Positions 1-9,294 are shown, counted from the first letter of the stretch. The stretch is 34,462 nt of DNA from an uncultured Bacteroidota bacterium (GCA_903870175.1 CAIQBY010000339.1:1-34462), one strand, 5' to 3'. Numbers and translations are program-made. The notes: generated from the sequence alone by a model not told the origin.

Positions 1-63
1 CGCATCGGAGTAACATTGCAACGTATCAGAGTAACATTGCAACGTACTGTTTTATGTTTGTAA
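1..63 (+). repeat. 21-bp tandem repeat array of copy A (partial)
   Basis: Three consecutive 21-bp units start at 1, 22 and 43. Units 1 and 2 are nearly identical, each with CG then ATC and ending in ACATTGCAA; unit 3 is degenerate. The period and the CG-TATC anchor match the array at 21579-21830, but the unit sequence differs. The array probably extends beyond the left edge of the window. Confidence 0.7.
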
Positions 64-475
64 CACGCGAATGCTTAATTAATAAACACTTACAGATATA
101 AAATTCTTGAATAATTACTTAATCGGGCAGTGTTATGCTCCATTTTCTGCTCAAAATGATTAAATAAACAGTAAAAAACCAGGAATTAATAACAATACAG
201 GGAAATAGAAAAAAGCAAAATATTTACACTATTTAAGTAAAACCGATTTAAGAATGATAATTATTTTCTGATGTTTTCAATTTAAAAAACTGATAAATAA
301 AAATCAGAATTTTAATAATTGCCACATGCCAAAAAATTGGCTTGGAAAACAAATTCTGGAGAGAAGTGATTTTTTAAAATTTATGTGTCAAAAAAATAAA
401 ACTTTGGCAAGGCTAAAAATCCAACCAAAGGAAGCAGATAAATAACGTGATGAAAACCAGGGGAGGGGTGGAGGA
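1..475 (+). repeat. Long non-coding dispersed element, copy A (left end cut by window)
   Basis: No credible gene lies here. The stretch aligns by eye with 21831-22346. Shared landmarks in the same order are TTTTATGTTT after the tandem array, ATTACTTA, TCAAAATG followed by TAAATAAACAGTAAAA, AACCGATTT followed by ATGATAATTATTTTCT, TTGGAAAACAAATT (TTTGAAAACAAATT in copy B), and TTGGCAA. Both end in AAAACCAGGGG or AAAACAGGGG. Copy A starts inside its 21-bp array (1-63) and its terminal block is 404-463. It lacks the palindromic insert seen in copy B. Divergence is substantial, so this is an old repeat and not a recent duplication. Function unknown. Confidence 0.7.
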
Positions 476-532
476 GAATTACGAATAGGCGAAAGAAGAG
501 AAAGGAATAAAGAGATAAATAGCGATGTTATA

Positions 533-689
533 TTTTTTGTTACACAGAGAAGAAATCAGAGAAGTCATAACTTGTCCCGATTTTTCGGGAGAGAACCACA
601 GAGTTTTATTTTTTGTAAAACAACCATTCTATATTTGTTCCCTCTGTGGTTCTCTGTGACTCCTCCTTTTAACTCTGTGTAACAAAAAA
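533..689. repeat. MITE-like inverted-repeat element
   Basis: A 17-bp perfect terminal inverted repeat (533-549 with 673-689; core GTTACACAGAG) encloses a second 13-bp inverted repeat (591-603, GAGAACCACAGAG, with 642-654) and a small hairpin, TCCCGA-TTTT-TCGGGA, at 575-590. It has no coding capacity. Nested palindromes built from CTCTGTGGTTCTCTGTG-type sequence recur in Bacteroidota intergenic DNA. It sits between two copies of the CAGGGG terminal block (404-463 and 698-770). A degenerate half copy lies at about 21305-21368. Confidence 0.7.
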
Positions 690-697
690 ACATCCCC

Positions 698-770
698 TTG
701 GCAAGGCTAAAAAACCAACCAAACCAAGCAGATAAATAACGTGAAGAAAACCAGGGGCGACATCATTACG
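698..770 (+). repeat. CAGGGG terminal block, second copy
   Basis: This repeats 404-463 almost exactly: TTGGCAAGGCTAAAAA, then CCAACCAAA, AGCAGATAAATAACGTGA, then GAAAACCAGGGG, continuing into CGACATCATTACGG. Together with the copies at 2944, 7209, 21411 (minus strand), 21481, 22279 and 31781 it defines a dispersed intergenic motif. The region from about 741 to the start codon at 870 was also duplicated upstream of the paralogous gene at 3075. Confidence 0.7.
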
Positions 771-836
771 GCTTATAAATAAAATTTCGAAACAAATAAT
801 TATCACGAATAATTTCCCAATTTACTTCACCATCAA

Positions 837-865
837 TTGATAACTCGTTTATTTAATTACATTTG
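837..865 (+). promoter_or_regulatory. Bacteroidota-type promoter, nearly leaderless
   Basis: A perfect -7 box TACATTTG (858-865) matches TAnnTTTG. TTG at 837-839 is a possible -33 element with 18 bp between them. The start codon is only 4 nt beyond the -7 box, so the transcript would begin at or next to the ATG. Confidence 0.6.
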
Positions 866-869
866 GCAG

Positions 870-2852
870 ATGAAGTATATTTTTTATCTGCTAATATTTT
901 TCCTGTCGATTTCTGTTAAGCTTGTTTCGCAGGACCGCAGCCTTACAAAGTTTGGAGTGGTGGATAAAAGCGATCTCGAAATGAAATATTACGACCGCGA
1001 TTCGTCAGCCGAAGCAGCAGTATTATATGACTATGCAGATACTTATTTTAAATGGAGCAGCTTTGAAGATGCTTACGTTATTATAACCAACTATAAACTG
1101 CGTATTAAAGTATTTAAAAAGTCGGCACTCGGTCGCGCTACACATATCATTCCTTATATTCACAGTACTTTCGGAGCCACAGAACGGATAACGGATATAA
1201 AAGGATTTACTTATAATCTTGTAAATGGTGAGATAGAAACTACCCGACTGGAGAAGGAAGCCATCGTGGAAGAGCAGGTGGTGAACAACAGGTATGCGAA
1301 AAAAATAATAATGCCTAATGTAAAAGAAGGCTCTGTATTCGAATTCAGCTATGTGCTCGAAACTCCTTTTAGTGTTACCGACAAGCCGCATACATGGTAT
1401 TTTCAGGAGGACATACCGAATGAGTGGAGCGAAATAAATGTGATGGTCCCCAATAATCTGGGATATAAAATTATTACGGGCGGATATTATTCGTTGGCAG
1501 TAAACCACAGCGAACCTGTTATAGATTATAAACGGGGAGATGGAACATCGAGTATACAACTAAAACTGGCAACAAAAAATTTGCCTGCTGTCAAAGAAGA
1601 ACCTTTTGCGCCGGTAAGGTCTGATTATATTTCGAAAGCGGAATTCGAGCTTTCTACGTATAAAGGGCCAAACGGTCCTACTCGGGTTTTTTCGAGAACA
1701 TGGGAAGACCTGAATAAATTTTTGGTAGAGAACGAACATTTTGGTGAACAGATGAAAAGCAGGGGCTATCTGAGAGATATAGCAGATGGCTTTCGCAACG
1801 AGAAAGATTCTATTGCCATTATTAATTCAGTATTCAAGTATGTATCTGCCAATATAAAATGGGAAGGGTTGAACAATACGATATATGCACAGCAAGACTT
1901 AAAAAAAGTAGTGCAAAACAGAAAAGGCTCCACAGCCGAAATAAATTTACTGCTGGTGGCACTCCTTCGCGAACTGGGCTTTGAAGCCAATCCTGTGATT
2001 TTAAGTACACGGCAGAATGGAAGATTTAAAAAGGATTATCCTATGCTTGATGATTTTAATTATGTGATAGCAGCAGTAAATCTTGGTGGCAGGGATATAT
2101 TGATGGATGCCACCGACCCGCTTACGTATCCTGGTCTGTTGCCCGAACGATGTCTGAATGAGAAAGGGCTGCTGATAAAGAAAAATGGTGGACGTTTTGT
2201 TTCGCTTGAGCCTTCCGAAAAATATTCAAAGTATGAATATATTACAGCTGATTTGAATGCTGCCGACGGCAGATTGACCGGAGAATATTCGCTTACATGC
2301 GGCGGATACATGGGGTTGATGGAAAGACATAGTATAAAAGACGGAAGTGAAAAAGAGGTGATGAACATGATTAAAGATTACCGCTCGCAGTGGCAGATTG
2401 ACAGTTTCAAGCTGGATGGAAAGGATAATAGTAGAGAACCATTGAAAATTACCTGTCGCTTTACTGCCGAAAATCCCGGTTCTTCATCTGGTATTATTTA
2501 TCTGAATCCGGTGCTGTGCAGTGCCATCACCTACAATCCTTTTAATGCTTCCGATAGAATGTATCCTATTGAATATGAAAAACCGGTTGATAGAATATAT
2601 GTTGCCACCATTAAAATACCTGCAGGATATAAAGTGGAAGAAATGCCGAAAGCCGCTACTATTGTGCTTCCCGATGGAGGAATGAAATTTGTATATTCGG
2701 TTGATACAGCCGATAATTTGATTCGTGTTTCCTGCCGGTTTTCAATTACCACTACCAATTATAAAGCTGATAATTACAGACTGCTGAAAGAATTTTATAA
2801 TAAAATGATTAAAAAATATTCGGAACAGGTTGTTCTGAAAAAAATTTCCTGA
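870..2852 (+). CDS. Secreted DUF3857/transglutaminase-like protein (paralog 1, catalytic triad lost)
   Basis: A 660-residue protein with a signal peptide (MKYIFYLLIFFLSISVKLVS, then Q). An N-terminal DUF3857-type beta region (about 40-260) is followed by a transglutaminase-like fold (about 290-420) and a C-terminal DUF3858-like beta domain. Aligned with the neighbour at 5198, the catalytic Cys position is Thr355 (in KGSTAEIN) and the His position is Tyr398 (in DFNYVIA); Asp413 (MDATDP) remains. It is therefore probably not a working cysteine enzyme. The start at 870 is preferred over the in-frame ATG at 837. It gives the same length and signal peptide as the paralog at 3075, and the promoter box lies between the two ATGs. 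Likely periplasmic or exported; role unknown. Confidence 0.85.
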   Translation: MKYIFYLLIFFLSISVKLVSQDRSLTKFGVVDKSDLEMKYYDRDSSAEAAVLYDYADTYFKWSSFEDAYVIITNYKLRIKVFKKSALGRATHIIPYIHSTFGATERITDIKGFTYNLVNGEIETTRLEKEAIVEEQVVNNRYAKKIIMPNVKEGSVFEFSYVLETPFSVTDKPHTWYFQEDIPNEWSEINVMVPNNLGYKIITGGYYSLAVNHSEPVIDYKRGDGTSSIQLKLATKNLPAVKEEPFAPVRSDYISKAEFELSTYKGPNGPTRVFSRTWEDLNKFLVENEHFGEQMKSRGYLRDIADGFRNEKDSIAIINSVFKYVSANIKWEGLNNTIYAQQDLKKVVQNRKGSTAEINLLLVALLRELGFEANPVILSTRQNGRFKKDYPMLDDFNYVIAAVNLGGRDILMDATDPLTYPGLLPERCLNEKGLLIKKNGGRFVSLEPSEKYSKYEYITADLNAADGRLTGEYSLTCGGYMGLMERHSIKDGSEKEVMNMIKDYRSQWQIDSFKLDGKDNSREPLKITCRFTAENPGSSSGIIYLNPVLCSAITYNPFNASDRMYPIEYEKPVDRIYVATIKIPAGYKVEEMPKAATIVLPDGGMKFVYSVDTADNLIRVSCRFSITTTNYKADNYRLLKEFYNKMIKKYSEQVVLKKIS

Positions 2853-2943
2853 TGATTGCATGGCGCATATTTACTGGTACTTAAGCGCATTAATAACCGT
2901 ACAGTATCTTGATTATTATTTTTATTATTCACTGAAATTACAA

Positions 2944-2975
2944 ACGTGAAGAAAAACAGGGGTGACATCATTGCG
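2944..2975 (+). repeat. CAGGGG core repeat (solo)
   Basis: ACGTGAAGAAAAACAGGGG followed by TGACATCATTGCGG, lying between the tandem paralogs. It was probably carried along in the tandem duplication, since the bases from here to the next start codon align with 740-872. Confidence 0.65.
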
Positions 2976-3062
2976 GTTGATTAATAAAATTTAGAAACAA
3001 GTACATATCATGAATAATTTCTCAATTTACTTCTCAGCACATTAATAATTCGTTTATTTAAT

Positions 3063-3070
3063 TACATTTG
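3063..3070 (+). promoter_or_regulatory. -7 box of the paralog 2 promoter
   Basis: TACATTTG, in the same context (TTTAATTACATTTGGCAG) as the promoter of paralog 1 and again 4 nt before the ATG. The duplicated unit carried its own promoter. Confidence 0.6.
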
Positions 3071-3074
3071 GCAG

Positions 3075-5057
3075 ATGAAAAAAATCATTTGTCTTATTAT
3101 AATATGCATCGTGTTTGCCGGCAATTATTTTGCGCAGGACCGCAGTCATACAAAATACGGTGTGGTGGACAGGCGCGACCTTGAAATGAAATATTATGAA
3201 AAAGATTCGTCAGCCGAAGCTGTTGTATTATATGATTATGCGGATGAATATTTTGTCTGGAATAAATTTGAAAATGCCTATTATTTTAATGCTACTCATC
3301 ATTTAAGAATCAAGATATTTAAAAAGTCCGGACTCGACCACGCCAACAGAACAATAAATTATGTTAATGGTAATTTCCTCACCAGCGAACAGATTACGAA
3401 TATAAAAGGATGTACTTATAATCTGGTAGATGGTAAAACAGTTACTGCAAAACTGGAGAAGGAATCAATATTTGACGAACAAATTTATGAAAATGATTAT
3501 CAGAAAAAAATAAAAATGCCTGATGTAAAGGAAGGTTCTATTTTCGAATTGGAGTACACGCGTGAAACTCCATTTACTGTCAGAAATAAGCCATACACAT
3601 GGGCGTTTCAATCGGATATTCCCAGCGAATGGAGCGAAATTAATCTTACCATACCTGATTTTCTGCATTATAAAATTATAATGGGCGGTTCTTTTCCTTT
3701 AGCTATAAATAAAAAGGAAGGCGCCACTATTAATTATAACAATAAATATACTGCAGGAACAAAATATATTTTTGCTGCAAAAGACTTGCCTGCATTTCAT
3801 AATGAATCATTCATAACAACAAAGAGCGACTATATTTCGAAAGTGGTATTTGAGCTTTCAGGTTATCAGTTTCCTGGTGAGATGAGTAAAAATTTTACTG
3901 AATCATGGGCAGATATGAATAATACGCTTTTAATGTCGGTAAAATTTGGCGAACGGCTAAAAGAATCAGCTGGTTTGAAAGATATAGTAAAATCAATTGA
4001 AGCGATAACTGATTCAATGGAGAAAATTAACGCTGCCTTCAAGTATGTTTCCACAACCATTAAATATGATAATTCATCACATAATGTTTACGTCTTTCAG
4101 GACTTGAAAAAAACAATTGAAAATAAAAAGGGAACTGCTGCCGAAATAAATCTAATAATGGTAAATCTGCTTCGCCAGCTGGGTTTCGATGCTAATCCTG
4201 TAATATTAAGTACAAGAAATAATGGTAAAATAAAAGAAGATTTTCCTATGCTTTCCGATTTTAATTATGTGATTGCAGAAGTAAAAATCGGAGGGAAAGA
4301 AATATTAATGGATGCCACTGAACCTTATTCCTATCCGGGACTTTTGCCGGAACGGTGCCTGAATGGAAATGGCAGACTGATTAAAAAAAATGATACCAGA
4401 TTTGTATCATTAGCACCTGCCGAAAAATTTTCGAAATTCGAATATATAACAGCAGAAGTGGATGCCGAAGTGGGTGAAATAAAAGGAATGTATTCAATCA
4501 CCAGCAGCGGATACAGAGCACTCGAAAAAAGAATTTATTTTAACAGTATGGCCGAAAAAATACTGAGGGAGAAATTAAATGAAGACAGGCCTGACTGGCA
4601 CAAGGACAGTATTAAAATTGAAGAAAAAATTAACCCGCAGGTTCCATTGAAAGTTTCTTATGGTTTTTCTTTCGATAATAATAATCTGACAAAATCAATT
4701 GTTTATTTGAACCCGATGATAACAGGTAAAATAACTGATAATCCTTTCAAAGCTCCCGAAAGAATTTATCCTGTAGATTTTACTTATCCGTTGGAAGAGA
4801 TATTTATGGCTTCAATAAAGCTGCCTGCCGGTTATACTGTTGATGAACTTCCGAAATCGGAAATGATAACTTTGCCCGACGGAGCAGGCAGATTTATGTA
4901 TACAATGGACGTAACGGATAATACGGTTCGTGTTTCGAGTAAGCTGTCCATTTACAAGACAAATTTTACTCCCGCTGAATATCACTATTTAACGGAATTC
5001 TATAATAAAATAATTCAGAAACATTCGGAAGTGATTGTTTTAAAAAAGAATAAATAA
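3075..5057 (+). CDS. Secreted DUF3857/transglutaminase-like protein (paralog 2, catalytic triad lost)
   Basis: A 660-residue tandem paralog of the preceding gene with the same length and domain order. The signal peptide is MKKIICLIIICIVFAGNYFA-Q. The catalytic Cys position is Ala355 (KKGTAAEIN) and the His position is Tyr398 (FNYVIAEV); the MDAT Asp is retained. Because both paralogs keep the fold, the LLPERCLN motif and the C-terminal TYP/KSE-type ending, they look like maintained non-catalytic proteins and not decaying copies. The upstream 130 bp are duplicated too. Exact role unknown; an exported binding or scaffold function is only a guess. Confidence 0.85.
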   Translation: MKKIICLIIICIVFAGNYFAQDRSHTKYGVVDRRDLEMKYYEKDSSAEAVVLYDYADEYFVWNKFENAYYFNATHHLRIKIFKKSGLDHANRTINYVNGNFLTSEQITNIKGCTYNLVDGKTVTAKLEKESIFDEQIYENDYQKKIKMPDVKEGSIFELEYTRETPFTVRNKPYTWAFQSDIPSEWSEINLTIPDFLHYKIIMGGSFPLAINKKEGATINYNNKYTAGTKYIFAAKDLPAFHNESFITTKSDYISKVVFELSGYQFPGEMSKNFTESWADMNNTLLMSVKFGERLKESAGLKDIVKSIEAITDSMEKINAAFKYVSTTIKYDNSSHNVYVFQDLKKTIENKKGTAAEINLIMVNLLRQLGFDANPVILSTRNNGKIKEDFPMLSDFNYVIAEVKIGGKEILMDATEPYSYPGLLPERCLNGNGRLIKKNDTRFVSLAPAEKFSKFEYITAEVDAEVGEIKGMYSITSSGYRALEKRIYFNSMAEKILREKLNEDRPDWHKDSIKIEEKINPQVPLKVSYGFSFDNNNLTKSIVYLNPMITGKITDNPFKAPERIYPVDFTYPLEEIFMASIKLPAGYTVDELPKSEMITLPDGAGRFMYTMDVTDNTVRVSSKLSIYKTNFTPAEYHYLTEFYNKIIQKHSEVIVLKKNK

Positions 5058-5197
5058 TGGTATGCGAATAAATAAGCATAAAAAAGAATAGTGCCTCACG
5101 CGCAACTTTCCCATTACTTATTTCAGGAAGAAGGATTGTTCATTTGTTTCAGAAGACAAGGGGCATTGGTTAAATGAAATTGTAAAGCAAATAAATT

Positions 5198-7114
5198 ATG
5201 AAACATGTTCTCTTTATTTTATTTTATTTTTTGTCAGCATTTATAATTGCACAGGATAATTATAATGTTGATTTGATACCAGCAAAATTAAAGGAGAATG
5301 CAGATGCTGTAATAAGGTTGGACGAACATGTTTTCACCATCATTAACCCCGGGAAAGCAGTTATAAAAGAACATCTTTCAGTTACTGTGTTTAACGAACG
5401 TGGTGAAGAAAAACACGGGGTGTACTATGTTCATTATGATAAATTCACTAAAATAAATTCGCTCGAAGGAATCCTTTATGATGCCACAGGCAAGGTAATC
5501 CAGCGGCTTAAAAAAAGCAATATAAAAGATATAAGTAAAGGAGCATTTGATGATGAAATAAGTGATGTAAGATATCAGGTTGCCAGTTTCGAAAAAAAAA
5601 GTTATCCCTATCCTTATACCATCGAATTTATTTTTGAAGAAGAAACGAAGAATATGATGTTTTATCCGGAATGGGAACCAATGAGAAATGAGCATACTTC
5701 AATTGAGAAATCAACATTTTCGATAATTCATCCGCCATCAATTAATTTCAGATTCAAAGAAATTAATATTGTAAATCCCGGCATTATCTATAAAGGCGAA
5801 AAAGAAATTCAACAAACATGGAAGCTGGAAAATTGTATGGCTTATGAGAATGAAAACTACATACCTGATTACCTGCATCCCGAAGTGATTACAGCACCCA
5901 TTGAATTTGAAGTGGAAGGTTATAAAGGTAACTTTAATACATGGTCGGATTTCGGGAAATTTTATTTTCAACTTAATAATAATAGAGGCGAACTGCCTGT
6001 AAACATTAAAACGAAAGTGAAAGAACTTACAGGGGGAGAGACATCAACTCTAAAAAAGATAGAGAAATTATATGATTATTTACAGGCAAATACTCGGTAT
6101 ATAAGTATTCAGTTGGGCATTGGTGGTTGGCAGACAAGGGAAGCGAAGGAAGTGGGTACTAAAGGATATGGTGATTGCAAGGCGTTATCCAATTACATGG
6201 TGGCATTGCTGAAAGAAGCCGGTATTAATAGTTATGTAGCATTGATACATGCAGGCGATGATGCACCCGAAATTATTGAGGACTTTCCTCATAACCAGTT
6301 CAATCATGTTATTGCATGTGTGCCTGTGAGCAACGATACCGTTTGGCTTGAATGTACCAGTCAGTTTGAATCTCTGGGTTATCAGGGAGATTTTACAGGA
6401 AACAGAAAAGCATTATTGATAACTCCGGAAGGCGGAAAACTTGTAAATACTTCTATTTACAGCCCATCGGATAATTTACTTTCTCGTAATGCTAAAGTTA
6501 CGGTGGATGAATCCGGAAATGCAATTGCATCCGTAGTTACTGATTATAAAGGGATTCAGCAGAAGAGATTAAATTATGTAATGCACAGTTATAACAGTGA
6601 AAAACAAAAACAATGGCTTCAAAAATCAATAAATATCTCCAGTTTCGAATTAAAATCATTTTCGGTTTCCGAGAAAAAAGGAAGGATACCAACGATAACA
6701 GAGAAACTGGAATTAGCGATAACCAGAAAAGCAAATGTAAGTGGTACTCGGCTGTTTATCACACCCAACTTAATTCCTGATTTCTTTCCGCAGCCGGTAA
6801 TAAAAGGAACAAGGAAGTCACCCCTGTTCCTGAATCCGAATGAATACAGCATTCAGGATATTGATACAATACGGTATCAGTTGCCACCGAATTATGAAAT
6901 AGAATCAATGCCCGATCCGGTAAAAATCCAATCTCCTTTCGGTGAGTATTCAGTTACAATAACATTCGCAAATAATAATTTAATTTATTGCAGAAATGTA
7001 ACCTTGAAGGGTGGAACGTACCCTGCTGCAACCTATCCGGATTGGAGCAGTTTTGTTAAGAAAGTTAAAAAGAATGATAATTTAGATGTCGTGTTTGTAA
7101 AGAAAAAGGATTAA
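5198..7114 (+). CDS. Secreted DUF3857/transglutaminase-domain protein
   Basis: 638 residues with the signal peptide MKHVLFILFYFLSAFIIA-Q. The DUF3857 region is followed by a transglutaminase-like core carrying Cys327 (GYGDCKA) and His370 (QFNHVIACV). The third position is Glu385 (WLECTSQ) where the upstream paralogs have Asp. This is the only one of the three neighbours with a plausible Cys-His pair. It is more distantly related than the first two are to each other. The ATG at 5198 directly precedes the hydrophobic signal. The 140-bp gap upstream shows no clear TAnnTTTG box. Probable periplasmic protein; substrate unknown. Confidence 0.85.
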   Translation: MKHVLFILFYFLSAFIIAQDNYNVDLIPAKLKENADAVIRLDEHVFTIINPGKAVIKEHLSVTVFNERGEEKHGVYYVHYDKFTKINSLEGILYDATGKVIQRLKKSNIKDISKGAFDDEISDVRYQVASFEKKSYPYPYTIEFIFEEETKNMMFYPEWEPMRNEHTSIEKSTFSIIHPPSINFRFKEINIVNPGIIYKGEKEIQQTWKLENCMAYENENYIPDYLHPEVITAPIEFEVEGYKGNFNTWSDFGKFYFQLNNNRGELPVNIKTKVKELTGGETSTLKKIEKLYDYLQANTRYISIQLGIGGWQTREAKEVGTKGYGDCKALSNYMVALLKEAGINSYVALIHAGDDAPEIIEDFPHNQFNHVIACVPVSNDTVWLECTSQFESLGYQGDFTGNRKALLITPEGGKLVNTSIYSPSDNLLSRNAKVTVDESGNAIASVVTDYKGIQQKRLNYVMHSYNSEKQKQWLQKSINISSFELKSFSVSEKKGRIPTITEKLELAITRKANVSGTRLFITPNLIPDFFPQPVIKGTRKSPLFLNPNEYSIQDIDTIRYQLPPNYEIESMPDPVKIQSPFGEYSVTITFANNNLIYCRNVTLKGGTYPAATYPDWSSFVKKVKKNDNLDVVFVKKKD

Positions 7115-7208
7115 AATCTTTTCATTAAAAATCATTTTTCCGTTTTCATTTACTTACAAAATAATACATACTGAATATTTCCTTTAATTGTTTTATTAGA
7201 TTTAAAAA

Positions 7209-7228
7209 GTGAAGAAAAGTAGGGGCGA
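7209..7228 (+). repeat. CAGGGG core repeat (solo, variant)
   Basis: GTGAAGAAAAGTAGGGGCGA, a solo copy of the core in which CAGGGG reads TAGGGG. It lies in the intergenic gap before the DUF885 gene. Confidence 0.55.
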
Positions 7229-7304
7229 GGTGAGCAGATAAAGAGGAGTAAAATATTCAATTATCAATAAACAATAATCACCAAGCAATAATCATTAAAT
7301 AACT

Positions 7305-7312
7305 TATCTTTG
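7305..7312 (+). promoter_or_regulatory. -7 box upstream of the DUF885 gene
   Basis: TATCTTTG, an exact TAnnTTTG match 20 nt before the ATG at 7333. No convincing -33 TTTG was found. Confidence 0.5.
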
Positions 7313-7332
7313 ACCATTATTAAAACCTGAAT

Positions 7333-9177
7333 ATGAATAAGCTTGCACTACCAGTTATCTTTTTATCATTCCTATTAATTTCTTCGTGCGGACAAAGGAA
7401 AGAAGAGTCGGCAGAAAACAATAAAACGTTTTCGGCAGAACAAATAAAAGCGCAGAGCCAGAAAGTAAATAAATTCTTCGACAGCATTTTCGATAACGAA
7501 TTATCGCGCGATCCACAGCGGCAGACACGCCTCGGCATAAAAACCGATTATGATAAATGGACTGACATAAGTGATGAACACGACCAGAAAGAACTGGAAT
7601 TTGTAAAAGCAGATTTGGAAGCGCTTCACAAAACATTCTCAATGGATATGATGGATGAGCAGGCAAAAATCTCTTATCGTCTGTTCGAGAAAAACTGCAA
7701 CGAGAAGATAGATAATTTCAAATGGAGATTTCATACGTATCCTGTAACGCAGATGGAAGGCTTCCATTCGGAGGTTCCTGCCTTCTTAATCAATATGCAC
7801 ACCATCGTAAATAAAGCGGATGCGGAAGCATACATTGCCCGTCTTTCGGCTGTCAATGCACTGTTCGACCAGTTGATTGTAAATTTGAAAACACGCGAAG
7901 CGAAAAATATTATTCCTCCCAAATTTGTTTTCCCGTATGTAATCTCCGATTGTAAAAACATATTATCAGGCGAGCCTTTCGAAAAAGGAAAACCTGCAAA
8001 TGCTTTGCTGGAGGACTTTACAAAGAAAATAAATGGTGTAAAAGAAATTGATGAAGCAACAAAGAAAGAGTTGATTAATAAAGCAAATGGTGCGTTGCTC
8101 GCCTCAGTAAAACCTGCTTACGAAAAGCTGATGACGTACTGGAATGAGCTCGAGAAAAAAGCGACAACAGATGAGGGTGCCTGGAAACTGCCTGACGGCG
8201 ATGCTTTTTATGATGCTGCATTAAAACAAACCACCACTACAAAAATGACAGCCGATGAAATACATGAGCTGGGCTTGAAAGAAGTGGCGCGCATACATGA
8301 AGAGATGAAAGAGATAATGAAGAAAGTGCATTTCAGGAATGACAACTTAACTGATTTCTTTGATTTTATGCGCACAGACATACAGTTTTATTACCCGAAC
8401 ACGAAGGAAGGCAGAGAAGCGTATCGTGTGAAAGCAGTGAAGATAATAGACGATATGAAACAGCAATTGCCGAAGTTGTTTGTTACACTTCCTAAAGCAT
8501 CTATAGAAGTGAAAGCGGTGGAACCTTTCCGCGAAAAGAGCGCAGGCGGAGCGTTTTATGAGGAGCCGGCACTGGATGGATCGCGTCCGGGCCTTTATTA
8601 TATCAACTTATATGATATGACCACTCAGGCGAATTATCAGATGGAAGCACTCGCGTATCACGAAGGAATACCGGGTCATCACATGCAGATAGCGATAGCA
8701 CAGGAATTAAAAGATATGCCGAAGTTCAGGAAGAATGGCGGAAATACTGCTTATGTAGAAGGCTGGGCTTTGTATTCGGAAAGAGTGCCTAAAGAAATTG
8801 GTTTTTATCAGGACCCTTATTCCGACTTCGGAAGACTGGCAATGGAACTTTTCCGTGCTGCGCGATTAGTGGTGGATACAGGCATTCACCGTAAAAAGTG
8901 GTCACGCGAAAAGGCATTGAAATATTTTAAAGACAATACTCCGGACCCTGAAGGTGATAACCTGAAAGAGATAGAACGCTATATTGTATGGCCTTCGCAA
9001 GCGACAGGATATAAAATAGGAATGAATAAAATACTTGAGCTTCGCGAAAATGCAAAGAAGAAACTTGGAAGCAAATTTGATATTCGCGAATTTCATGATG
9101 TAGTGATTACATCTGGTCCGCTGCCGATGGACATTCTGGAAGATGTGGTGAATGCATGGGTGGCAAAAAAATTATAA
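7333..9177 (+). CDS. DUF885 family lipoprotein, putative metallopeptidase-like
   Basis: 614 residues. A lipoprotein signal ends LLISSC-G, with Cys at about residue 19, so the mature protein should be membrane-anchored. The body is the long helical DUF885 fold. The family signature HEGIPGHHMQ starts at His443, followed by a downstream EGWALYSE motif; both resemble zinc-peptidase helices. The substrate is not known for this family in general. It has its own promoter box. A hairpin at 9200-9233 follows the gene. Confidence 0.88.
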   Translation: MNKLALPVIFLSFLLISSCGQRKEESAENNKTFSAEQIKAQSQKVNKFFDSIFDNELSRDPQRQTRLGIKTDYDKWTDISDEHDQKELEFVKADLEALHKTFSMDMMDEQAKISYRLFEKNCNEKIDNFKWRFHTYPVTQMEGFHSEVPAFLINMHTIVNKADAEAYIARLSAVNALFDQLIVNLKTREAKNIIPPKFVFPYVISDCKNILSGEPFEKGKPANALLEDFTKKINGVKEIDEATKKELINKANGALLASVKPAYEKLMTYWNELEKKATTDEGAWKLPDGDAFYDAALKQTTTTKMTADEIHELGLKEVARIHEEMKEIMKKVHFRNDNLTDFFDFMRTDIQFYYPNTKEGREAYRVKAVKIIDDMKQQLPKLFVTLPKASIEVKAVEPFREKSAGGAFYEEPALDGSRPGLYYINLYDMTTQANYQMEALAYHEGIPGHHMQIAIAQELKDMPKFRKNGGNTAYVEGWALYSERVPKEIGFYQDPYSDFGRLAMELFRAARLVVDTGIHRKKWSREKALKYFKDNTPDPEGDNLKEIERYIVWPSQATGYKIGMNKILELRENAKKKLGSKFDIREFHDVVITSGPLPMDILEDVVNAWVAKKL

Positions 9178-9199
9178 GTACGGATAACGAATTAAACAG

Positions 9200-9233
9200 A
9201 TTTACGAATCCAGATGTGTTTCGATTCGTAAAT
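9200..9233. terminator. Hairpin between the DUF885 and M42 genes
   Basis: An 11-bp perfect stem, ATTTACGAATC (9200-9210) with GATTCGTAAAT (9223-9233), and a 12-nt loop. There is no strong T-run after it, so it may be a repeat hairpin and not an efficient terminator. Confidence 0.4.
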
Positions 9234-9294
9234 TCGCAACCATCAGTGATCTGCATAAAGACTAATGAACAAATAAACAAGTAAACTAAATAAT

